From NCBI RefSeq assembly GCF_001544355.1, contig NZ_BCQI01000019.1:1-57905 (forward strand): a DNA stretch of 57,905 bases, written 5' to 3'. The first letter of the stretch is position 1; the number at the start of each line of letters is the position of its first letter. Position numbers and translations under genes: made by a program. Origin of the DNA: Alicyclobacillus acidiphilus NBRC 100859. GTDB taxonomy: Bacteria > Bacillota > Bacilli > Alicyclobacillales > Alicyclobacillaceae. This document shows positions 1 through 7,021 of the stretch, in pieces. The notes under the pieces were generated by a model, which worked only from the letters and a program-made list of their open reading frames with translations, ran no database searches and was not told the origin of the DNA.

Positions 1-114
1 AAAGTAAAAGAGAAACCAAACGAAATAGCCGCCAACTTCGCTGGCAAACCAAAACAATCCCAGTAGAATCAAAATCATCGCCGCAACCGCGGCCGTTCTC
101 TTGAACGCTGTCAC
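1..114 (-). CDS. N-terminal fragment of a membrane protein next to MoxR (possibly DUF58)
   Basis: Only the first 38 codons lie in the window. A GTG start at 114 overlaps the TGA stop of the MoxR gene in a GTGA junction, so the two are translationally coupled. The visible part starts with a short basic stretch (VTAFKRT) followed by a very hydrophobic segment with many Leu, Ile, Phe and Trp residues, probably one or two membrane helices. The gene after moxR is very often a DUF58 (von Willebrand-like) protein whose N-terminus has two membrane helices. That is the best guess, but it rests on neighbourhood and not on a motif. Confidence 0.5.
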   Translation of the reverse strand, partial: MTAFKRTAAVAAMILILLGLFWFASEVGGYFVWFLFYF

Positions 115-1181
115 GTCAAGACGCTCCTCGGCGACGGAACGGGGGTCGAGCTCAGGATATCGTCGATGACCCCTTCGACAGTCACTTCTGAGAGTTTCGC
201 GTCTTCGGTTAACATGATGCGATGTCCAAACACGTATGGAGTCAGATGCTTGACATCGTCCGGTATGACATAATCGCGATCCGAAACAAATGCCAGCGCT
301 TTCGACGCGTTCAACAGCGCAAGGCTTGCGCGTGGACTTGCGCCAAGATAGACATGTCTGTGTTCTCTCGTGCGTCTGGCCAGGTCGACAATATAGTGTT
401 CGATGGATTCATCCACTATGACCTCATCCACATCTGCGCGCCAGCGAAGAATCGCTTCGGGGCCGATTTCGGTATGAATTTGGTCCAAGTAACTTGTCCG
501 ACGTTTCGACTGCAGTATCTTAAGTTCCTCATCCTTCGTTGGATAGCCTAACTTGAACTTGAATAGAAACCTGTCTAATTGAGCCTCGGGAAGCGAGTAC
601 GTTCCGTTAAATTCAATCGGATTTTCTGTGGCCAACACAAAAAACGGTTCTTCGAACTCGTATGTCACGCCATCCACCGTGATGGCATGTTCATCCAGCG
701 CTTGCAGCAATGCGGATTGCGTCCTTGGGGATGTCCGATTGATCTCATCCGCTAGAATGACTTGTCCAAATATAGGCCCCTTTCGGAACTTGAAAATCTG
801 CTCTCTCTGATCGAATATGGAGAATCCTGTAATGTCCGACGGCAATAAATCCGGTGTAAATTGAATGCGTTGAAAATTGCAGCCTAGAGCCCTTGCGACT
901 GCTTTTACGAGCATGGTCTTGCCAACACCTGGAACATCTTCGAGCAGGCAATGTCCGCCTGCCAGGAGGGCCGTCAAGACCAATCGTATCCCTTCGTCTC
1001 GTCCGACGATAGCGCGATGGATGGTCTCTACAACTGGTTTCAATTCGGCTCTCCAAGTTGCTGGGGATGGAAATCGATTCGCTTCCGGCAAGTGATTGCG
1101 CCTCCATCTGGACAAAGGATCCAAGAACGCCGGTGGACTCCGATGTGACAAGTCAACCAGCGATGATTGGCTGGTATTCAT
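111..1181 (-). CDS. MoxR-family AAA+ ATPase
   Basis: Cytoplasmic AAA+ ATPase of the MoxR class, a family that acts as a chaperone-like factor for maturing or assembling protein complexes, usually with DUF58/VWA partners. Counting from the ATG at 1181, Walker A is GVGKT at residues 85-89 and Walker B is LADEINR at about 143-149, followed by the usual SPRTQSALLQALDE stretch; a sensor-like ATENP motif and an arginine-rich LDRFLF segment follow. The length (356 aa) is slightly above the normal 310-330 because of a proline-rich N-terminal extension. A TTG at 1208 is also open, and neither start has a clear ribosome binding site. It is coupled to the gene that runs off the left edge. Confidence 0.85.
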   Translation of the reverse strand: MNTSQSSLVDLSHRSPPAFLDPLSRWRRNHLPEANRFPSPATWRAELKPVVETIHRAIVGRDEGIRLVLTALLAGGHCLLEDVPGVGKTMLVKAVARALGCNFQRIQFTPDLLPSDITGFSIFDQREQIFKFRKGPIFGQVILADEINRTSPRTQSALLQALDEHAITVDGVTYEFEEPFFVLATENPIEFNGTYSLPEAQLDRFLFKFKLGYPTKDEELKILQSKRRTSYLDQIHTEIGPEAILRWRADVDEVIVDESIEHYIVDLARRTREHRHVYLGASPRASLALLNASKALAFVSDRDYVIPDDVKHLTPYVFGHRIMLTEDAKLSEVTVEGVIDDILSSTPVPSPRSVLT

Positions 1182-1246
1182 TTTGATGGATAGAATGAGC
1201 AAACGCAAGATAAGTCGAAACGAATACGATTTGCAAATCGATTCGA

Positions 1247-2122
1247 TTACGAGGTTTGTTCGCTGAGCTTTTGTCGATCACGTGCGGACAATCGCCCTCT
1301 GCTTCGGAGATTCCGCCATCCTCGGGCCAGACCATAGGCCGCAGTGGCGATCGCAGCGACGAAAAAGCCTACGGGCAATCCCGTATCATAGGAAACGAGG
1401 ATCGAAATCCAAACGGTTACGACGGCGATTGCAACCGACATGCCAACAGCCCGCATGGGGTGATGCGTCACATAGCTTGCCGCCGCGGCGGGCGCAATCA
1501 TGAGACTGAAGGTCAGTAAGGCGCCGACGATCGGCACCGTGATCGCGGTCGCGAGGCCCACAATAACGAGGAAGCACATTTCGATTTGGCGCACTCGAAT
1601 GCCTCTTGCCTCGGCGCCCTCGCTCATCACCGATGCCAGCATCAAGGGGCGGTAGAGGATAACCAACGCCGCGACGCAGAGAATGCCCAACACGGCTGTG
1701 TCGACGATTTCCACGCCGCTGACGCCAAGGACCTCGCCGAAGAGGAGTGAATAGATTTCAGGCGCGTAGACATCGTGCAAATTGAGGAACAGATCACCGG
1801 TGCCAAGCAAAAAGGTTAAGATAAGTGCGGTGACTACATCATGACGGCCTCGTCTGCTGAGCCACCCGATGCTGAGCGCCCCACCCACGGAAAACAGGGC
1901 TAGGCCAATCACCGTATTGACGCCTAGCAAAGCGGCCCCTGCGGCACCCGCAAATCCGCCTTTCGGCAGAGCGTGCGCAACGAAGGCCGATCCGCGCAAG
2001 ACGACGAAAAAGCCGATAATCCCGGAGATCACAGCGACAATGGTGCCGCTTATCCAAGTGTTGATCATAAAGCTTTCTGAGAACATCCCTGGGCTAAGAA
2101 TGGCGTTCCACACTGTACTCAT
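1247..2122 (-). CDS. Zinc/manganese ABC transporter permease (second permease)
   Basis: Integral membrane subunit of a metal-ion ABC importer of the ZnuB/MntB/AdcB family (ABC-3 permeases), 291 aa with about eight to nine hydrophobic helices. The GxxVAHALPKGGFAGAA segment near residue 50 is the conserved SHAxxPG-like motif of the family. The ATG at 2122 is preceded by AAGGAGG at good spacing. The gene overlaps the end of the other permease gene by 29 bp, so the operon encodes two different permeases with znuC and znuA upstream. Two permease genes suggest a heterodimeric channel (inference). Confidence 0.85.
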   Translation of the reverse strand: MSTVWNAILSPGMFSESFMINTWISGTIVAVISGIIGFFVVLRGSAFVAHALPKGGFAGAAGAALLGVNTVIGLALFSVGGALSIGWLSRRGRHDVVTALILTFLLGTGDLFLNLHDVYAPEIYSLLFGEVLGVSGVEIVDTAVLGILCVAALVILYRPLMLASVMSEGAEARGIRVRQIEMCFLVIVGLATAITVPIVGALLTFSLMIAPAAAASYVTHHPMRAVGMSVAIAVVTVWISILVSYDTGLPVGFFVAAIATAAYGLARGWRNLRSRGRLSARDRQKLSEQTS

Positions 2123-3038
2123 GCCGGATGGCCTCCTTTCTGCGGGACTCTGTTTGGGTCTCCCGTGCCACCGTCAATGGATGCCGCAAACGAAACCGAG
2201 AAACCAGATAAAATAGGAGGATCAGACTGGTCACAAAGAAGCTCACCGGCCATCCGCGCCCGACCGGCGGCCAATCGTAACTGTCATAGGCGAGCAGGAT
2301 GCCCAACCATGTCGCAGCGATCCCGATGGTTGCCGACCAAACCATTGCCAAGCTGGTGCGCTTCGTTAACCGAACTGCTGTTGCGGCTGGTCCGATGAGC
2401 AACGCGGTGCTTAGCAGCGCGCCAATCACCAAGGAAGATTGCGCGACGGCCATGGCCATGCAGCACATGAAGAAAAAACTGACCCACCGCACGGGAATGC
2501 CTCGCGCCTTGGCCAAGTCCGCGTCAAGAGAACTGAGCAAGAGCGGGCGGTACAGAATGAGGAGAAACAGAAGCGTTAGCACCCCGAGGACGACAACCAC
2601 GGGTACAAGCGACGGATCGAAAACGAAAATAGAGCCGAACAGAATCGTCTCCGGAGCGCCCGTCACATTGGTCATCGTCGTATCGAAATACAGCAACAGC
2701 GCGCCGATCCCCATAACGAGTGCGTGGATCACACCCGTGGTCACATCTCGCCCGCGCCGCCGATGTCCGTGGCCCAAAACATCGCTTCCCGCGCCTGAGA
2801 TCACTCCGGCACCAAGAAATCCCCACAATGTCGCTAATCCGAAGAGAAATGTCGCGGACGCTCCTGTCGCGCCGAAATCCCCCAGCGCGTGGCCGAGATA
2901 CGATTGGCCTCTGATCACGACGAACACTCCGACAACCCCTGAAATGATCGCTACTACAGCACCCACCAAAACCGCATGCCCCACCGAGGCGTTTGTAAAG
3001 AAACCCGGAGCGAAGAGAACATGGAGCAGCTTTTTCAA
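2094..3038 (-). CDS. Zinc/manganese ABC transporter permease (first permease)
   Basis: ABC-3 family membrane permease of 314 aa, partner of the neighbouring permease. The GQSYLGHALGDFGATGA region near residue 45 matches the conserved SHALPGIA-type loop of ZnuB proteins. A histidine/arginine-rich loop (GHGHRRRG, about residues 90-97) sits where metal-binding His clusters occur in some relatives. The TTG start at 3038 overlaps the znuC stop codon (TTGA), which gives translational coupling. The C-terminal tail is charged and overlaps the start of the next permease gene. Confidence 0.85.
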   Translation of the reverse strand: MKKLLHVLFAPGFFTNASVGHAVLVGAVVAIISGVVGVFVVIRGQSYLGHALGDFGATGASATFLFGLATLWGFLGAGVISGAGSDVLGHGHRRRGRDVTTGVIHALVMGIGALLLYFDTTMTNVTGAPETILFGSIFVFDPSLVPVVVVLGVLTLLFLLILYRPLLLSSLDADLAKARGIPVRWVSFFFMCCMAMAVAQSSLVIGALLSTALLIGPAATAVRLTKRTSLAMVWSATIGIAATWLGILLAYDSYDWPPVGRGWPVSFFVTSLILLFYLVSRFRLRHPLTVARETQTESRRKEAIRHEYSVERHS

Positions 3039-3886
3039 TCTGTCGCACCGCCCATACTATCGAGGTGTTGTGTCGGTTGGAGCAAATCGGTCGAAACCTC
3101 GTTGTTGCCGCCAACCACCAGAATGCGACCGCGGACCCGAATCACCTCGACATCGTATCCATACAGTCGACTCAGGACTTCGTTCTGAACCACCTCGTCA
3201 ACGGTTCCGATGGCGGCGTTTCCCGCGGCCAAATAAACAATTTTGTCCATGACACCCAGAAGTGGATTCATATCGTGGGCCACGAGCAGGACCGCGATGC
3301 CTTGGTTCTGCGCGATGCTGGACACGAGACGCACCACTTCATGCGCGCTCCGGATGTCGAGATTCGACAACGGTTCATCCAGCAGCAGGAGTTTGGGCTG
3401 GGTCAGGAGAGCTTGCGCAATCAGAAGCCGTTGTTGTTCGCCCCCAGAGAGCCTTCCAACCGGAGCGTCGGCGAAGTCGAGGGCGTCGACCGCCCTCAAC
3501 ACTTCGTCCACTTTCTCCCGGCGCGATCGCGATGGAAGCGGGATCCCCCAACGATGGCCATCGAGGCCCAGTGCGACTAAATCGCGCGCGCGAAGCGGCG
3601 TGTCTGGTTCCAGATGGATCTTCTGTGGTACGTACCCTACGAGCGGGTTGCCGTGTTTGACAGGAAGTCCGTCGACGGTCACAGATCCTCGATTGGGCGT
3701 AAGCAGCCCAAGAATCACTTTGAGCAGCGTTGTTTTGCCGGCTCCATTCGGGCCAATCAGGCCCACAAATTCTCCAGGTTGGATCGCGAACTCAATATGT
3801 TGGAGCACGAGTCGATTGTGAAACTGGACGTGAACGTCCTTTAACGTCAGCACATCGCCGTGACTTCCTCGTTGCGTGATCTCCAT
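3035..3886 (-). CDS. znuC: Zinc/manganese ABC transporter ATP-binding protein
   Basis: Cytoplasmic ATPase that powers the metal importer. In the numbering from the TTG at 3889, Walker A is GPNGAGKT (residues 46-53), the ABC signature LSGGEQQ (147-153) and Walker B LLLLDEP (167-173); the VAHDMNPLL H-loop follows. The ATG at 3886 overlaps the stop of the binding-protein gene by one base and has GGAGAG nine bases upstream, so it is preferred over the TTG one codon earlier. The order znuA-znuC-znuB-znuB reads as one operon. Metal specificity (Zn rather than Mn) is inferred from the adjacent Fur-family regulator and the Zur-like box. Confidence 0.88.
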   Translation of the reverse strand: MEITQRGSHGDVLTLKDVHVQFHNRLVLQHIEFAIQPGEFVGLIGPNGAGKTTLLKVILGLLTPNRGSVTVDGLPVKHGNPLVGYVPQKIHLEPDTPLRARDLVALGLDGHRWGIPLPSRSRREKVDEVLRAVDALDFADAPVGRLSGGEQQRLLIAQALLTQPKLLLLDEPLSNLDIRSAHEVVRLVSSIAQNQGIAVLLVAHDMNPLLGVMDKIVYLAAGNAAIGTVDEVVQNEVLSRLYGYDVEVIRVRGRILVVGGNNEVSTDLLQPTQHLDSMGGATD

Positions 3887-4848
3887 CAAGACAATCTCTC
3901 CGTAGACACGTGGTTTTTCAACGCTTTTTCAAGATCCTTGACTTCATCCAACATCCACGATTGGTACGTGTAGCCTGTAGGCATGGTTTCGTACACACCT
4001 ACCACAGGAATATGGTTTTGTTTCGCAAGATTCAGAAGAGATGTTGTCATGGTGTCCACGACTTGCTGATTGTACAAAAATACCTTGACCTTGTGCTGCT
4101 TGAACAGGTTCTCCTGGAGGGTGACATCCTGTGGGGCGGGATCCGTCCCATTCATGACTGCGGCCTGAAATGCCCACGGCGTCATATTTTTGGTACCTGC
4201 TGCTTGAAGCATGTAGTCGGCGACAGGTTCGGTGGTCGCAACCGGCGCATTCGGGAATTCCTTTTTGACGAGAGCCAATTCCTTGTACCACGGCTGCAGC
4301 GATTGATCGAACGTCTTTTCATTCTTAGTAAAATACGATGCCTGTGCAGGGTCAAGCGCGGACAAATCTTTCACGATTGCCTTTGCAACCTGCGGCATCG
4401 TGGTCGGTTTATACCACAGGTGAGGATTGGGCGTATTATTCGGCAACCCGAGCACGGTCTGGACGTCAATCACCTTGCGTTTCGCATTCGGCGACGCGGA
4501 TTCTAATTTACCCATAAAATCGTCATAGCCAACGCCGTTCTGGACCACCAGTTGCGCTGAGGCAATGGCTTTCGCCGTTTGTGGACTCGCTTCGTATGTA
4601 TGCGGGTCCGTATTTGGATCGCTCATGATGGAAGTTACGTGAACGTATTTGCCGCCGATTTGAGAGATGACGTTTCCGTACTCATTTTCCGCTGCAACCA
4701 CTTGAATAGGAGAACTGACAGTCACGGAAGCAGCACCGTTTTGACTGGATGCGGTTGTTTCCGATCCTGTACCACAGCCTGCAATACCTGCCACTGCCAA
4801 TCCGAGCGTTCCGCCAGCCAAGGCTGCGAATTTTGCGCCGTTTTTCAA
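3886..4848 (-). CDS. znuA: Zinc-type metal-binding lipoprotein of an ABC importer
   Basis: Extracellular metal-binding lipoprotein of the ZnuA/TroA cluster A-1 family. The TTG at 4848 (AGGGGAG nine bases upstream) gives a clean lipoprotein signal: a basic KNGAK start, a hydrophobic stretch and the lipobox AGIAGC. An ATG 19 codons upstream (4905) is open but lacks a ribosome site and lies inside the likely operator. Family landmarks include SDPNTDPHTYEASP (first metal His), NPHLWYKP (second His), a VATTEPVADYM segment and an NQQVVDTM segment near the end. The long His-rich loop of E. coli ZnuA is absent, so Mn remains possible. Confidence 0.87.
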   Translation of the reverse strand: MKNGAKFAALAGGTLGLAVAGIAGCGTGSETTASSQNGAASVTVSSPIQVVAAENEYGNVISQIGGKYVHVTSIMSDPNTDPHTYEASPQTAKAIASAQLVVQNGVGYDDFMGKLESASPNAKRKVIDVQTVLGLPNNTPNPHLWYKPTTMPQVAKAIVKDLSALDPAQASYFTKNEKTFDQSLQPWYKELALVKKEFPNAPVATTEPVADYMLQAAGTKNMTPWAFQAAVMNGTDPAPQDVTLQENLFKQHKVKVFLYNQQVVDTMTTSLLNLAKQNHIPVVGVYETMPTGYTYQSWMLDEVKDLEKALKNHVSTERLS

Positions 4849-4898
4849 ACTCCCCAACTCCCCTATCGATTGTATTCTCGAATTCCTATCACAGTATA

Positions 4899-4913
4899 TC
4901 GGCATGATTACGG
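4899..4913 (-). promoter_or_regulatory. Candidate Zur box upstream of znuA
   Basis: On the minus strand this reads CCGTAATCATGCCGA, matching 11 of the 14 defined positions of the Bacillus Zur consensus TCGTAATnATTACGA. A second, weaker half-site (ATCGTAATTG) lies about 25 bp further upstream near 4930. The position, just ahead of the lipoprotein start and facing the zur-like gene, suits repression by zinc. The consensus is established for B. subtilis; its use here is inference. Confidence 0.5.
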
Positions 4914-5185
4914 TTTGTAAATAGGAACAATTACGATATGCGGAGGCGATGTGGGATACACCGGCTACGATCCCGACGATTCCGTGTCTTCCACGGTGGG
5001 CGAGAAATACAGTCGCTCGATTTCAAGAAAATTGACAAATGGGCTTCCATCCACGCCAGACGTAGTAAAATTGTCAACGACGAAAAACTGCGACATAATG
5101 ACATGGGAGCAACCATCTTGGGCAGTGCGGCCTCAAGACCGTATCATTCAGGATTCAATTCGCACCGAAGAAGGGAGACAGAATT

Positions 5186-5611
5186 GTGGAGCTGACAACA
5201 GATGCGATATTGCGAAAATTGAAAGATGAAGGTCTGAAGTTTACAGGGAAGCGCCAGGAGACGGTGGATTTTTTTGTGCGAAACAAGGATAGGTATCTGT
5301 CTGCGAAGGCAGTGCATGAATATGTAAAAGAGAAGTTTCCGAGCGTTAGCTTCGACACCATCTATCGAACGTTAACAACATTGCTGGAGCATGGAATCAT
5401 AGAACACATGGAATTCAGCGATGACGCTGCAAAATATCGGCTGAAATGCCATGAAGAACACCATCATCACTTGGTTTGCCTCCAATGTGGAGCTACGATT
5501 CCTCTGAATGAGTGTCCAATGGATGGAATTGGTGATAAAATCCAAAATTTCAAAGTGATGAATCATCGATTTGAAGTGTATGGGTATTGCGAACACTGCC
5601 TTCCCGCGTAA
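5186..5611 (+). CDS. zur: Fur-family metalloregulator, probably Zur
   Basis: A 141-aa Fur-superfamily repressor. The N-terminal winged helix carries the family pattern LKFTGKRQETVDFF and the recognition-helix region FDTIYRTLTTLLEHGII. The dimerisation domain has the HHHHLVCLQCG zinc-site cluster and a terminal CEHC, so both structural CxxC pairs are present. The GTG start is preceded by AAGGGAG. It lies divergently from the metal importer, and the intergenic region holds a Zur-like box, so zinc-dependent repression of znuACBB is likely. PerR or Mur cannot be excluded by sequence alone. Confidence 0.82.
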   Translation: MELTTDAILRKLKDEGLKFTGKRQETVDFFVRNKDRYLSAKAVHEYVKEKFPSVSFDTIYRTLTTLLEHGIIEHMEFSDDAAKYRLKCHEEHHHHLVCLQCGATIPLNECPMDGIGDKIQNFKVMNHRFEVYGYCEHCLPA

Positions 5612-5877
5612 TCATCTGCTTCATCGCTAGAAGGGAGGCCATCACGAGCGAGGTGTTCTTCACCTCCCCATGGTGGACGCAACCCTATCGGACTCCACTC
5701 GTTTGCTTGGTCGGCAGGATCGCCTGGATCCACTCTTGAACGTGTCCGACCTAATTTCCTGATTGTTGCGTGATTGCTGCGTGCGAAAGTTGTCTTTGTC
5801 TCACCATGAATGGATGGTATGAAACACCTTACATAGACACCAAAAATGTTTTCGCATGAATTTGTCATCGTAGTTGC
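5612..5877. other. Intergenic region without a gene
   Basis: Between zur and the LacI gene. A short hairpin (GAGGTG-TTCTT-CACCTC, 5650-5666) could be a weak end for zur but has no U-run. A degenerate LacI half-operator, ccaaaaatgtttt, lies near 5841-5853. Nothing else was recognised. Confidence 0.4.
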
Positions 5878-5897
5878 AAACCAAAACGTTTTGGTTT
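5878..5897. promoter_or_regulatory. LacI-type operator, perfect 20-bp palindrome
   Basis: AAACCAAAACGTTTTGGTTT is a perfect inverted repeat centred on CG, the hallmark of LacI/GalR operators. It ends 16 bp before the LacI start codon, so it most likely mediates autoregulation and possibly control of the downstream glucan genes. Confidence 0.8.
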
Positions 5898-5913
5898 AGA
5901 CTCACTTCTGTGA

Positions 5914-6945
5914 ATGGGCTTTCAAGTGGGGGAAGTGATTCTAATCCCAACTACGATAAAAGATGTTGCGGAAGTCGCCGGTGTGTCTGTTACGACTGTT
6001 TCAAGAGCGTTGAACGGGTACTCGGACGTCGGTGAAGAAACCCGACGCAAAGTGCAAAAGGTTGCAGAGGAGTTAAACTACAGGCCGAGCGCTGTCGCCC
6101 GCAGTCTGGTCATGAAGCGGACAAAAACCATCGGTCTTCTTATCTCCGAGATGATGAGCGACAAGTCTGGGCATCACTTTACGTTTGAAGTGTTGCGCGG
6201 ATTGCACGATGCCCTGGCGAAGAACGGGTATGATTTGATTTTCGCCAACACGACGACAGCGAAACAACGCTTGCTTTCCTATTTGGATTTCTGCACAGAA
6301 AGACGGTTCGATGGCGTGATCGTCATGGGTATCCGACTCGACGATCCGTATGTGCACGAGGTGACGGAGTCTCCTTTGCCGAGCGTAGTCATCGACATTC
6401 CTTTGTTAAGCAAGCATTGCGGGTATGTCATGACTGACAATATTCACGGTTGTGAACTAGCCATTCAGCATTTGACCAGCCGTGGACACCGCAATATCGG
6501 ATTTGTGAATGGGCACAAGGAGGCGGAAGTGAGCCGCCAACGTCTTCGGGGCTATAAAGACGCATTGGAGAAATGTGGTCTTCCGTTTGAGCCATCGCTT
6601 GTCTACGAAGGCGATTTCTCGGTTGAGAGCGGCGCAGCCGGGCTGGAGGCTCTGCTGTCTGCGAATCCTGATTTGACCGCTGTCTTTTTTGCCAGCGATC
6701 TCATGGCTATTGGCGCCCTGCGCTGGGCCCAGCAGCAGGGGATCAAAGTGCCTGGCGATGTTTCGATTGTTGGGTTTGACAACATCGAACTGTCCGAGTA
6801 TGTTACGCCGGGATTGACGACGATTCATCAAAGGCGTTACGAGATGGGGGTAACCGCTGCGAATTCCCTTGTCGCCATGTTGGAAGGCGATATGGCTCAA
6901 GGACGTGTCTTACCTCCTGACATTGTGATTCGCGGAACTACTTAG
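5914..6945 (+). CDS. LacI/GalR-family transcriptional regulator
   Basis: A 343-aa sugar-responsive repressor. The N-terminal helix-turn-helix reads IKDVAEVAGVSVTTVSRALNG (residues 15-35), followed by the hinge helix PSAVARSLV. The rest is a periplasmic-binding-like effector domain with the usual VDIP, GHRNIGFV, FDNIELSEYVTPGLTTI landmarks. Start choice is uncertain: ATG 5914 has no ribosome site, and GTG at 5935 has GGGGGA too close. Perfect or near-perfect operators lie upstream of this gene, before the debranching-enzyme gene and inside it, so it very probably controls the whole island. The effector is likely a glucose oligosaccharide or a metabolite of one (inference). Confidence 0.88.
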   Translation: MGFQVGEVILIPTTIKDVAEVAGVSVTTVSRALNGYSDVGEETRRKVQKVAEELNYRPSAVARSLVMKRTKTIGLLISEMMSDKSGHHFTFEVLRGLHDALAKNGYDLIFANTTTAKQRLLSYLDFCTERRFDGVIVMGIRLDDPYVHEVTESPLPSVVIDIPLLSKHCGYVMTDNIHGCELAIQHLTSRGHRNIGFVNGHKEAEVSRQRLRGYKDALEKCGLPFEPSLVYEGDFSVESGAAGLEALLSANPDLTAVFFASDLMAIGALRWAQQQGIKVPGDVSIVGFDNIELSEYVTPGLTTIHQRRYEMGVTAANSLVAMLEGDMAQGRVLPPDIVIRGTT

Positions 6946-6986
6946 GGGAACGGCTTGGGGCATCTACGTTTCAGCTCCCTGTGATT

Positions 6987-7007
6987 TTTCCCAAAACGTT
7001 TTCGAAA
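6987..7007. promoter_or_regulatory. LacI-type operator before the debranching-enzyme gene
   Basis: The core AAAACGTTTT (6993-7002) is identical to the core of the upstream perfect operator; the flanks are only partly symmetric. It sits 20 bp before the next start codon, suited to blocking transcription of the glucan operon. Confidence 0.65.
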
Positions 7008-7021
7008 GGTGCCGCATAGAC

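Noticed and set aside
2299-3252. 317-aa plus-strand frame over the metal permease gene
   Set aside because: It is a Thr/Pro/Arg-rich shadow of the permease and ATPase genes.
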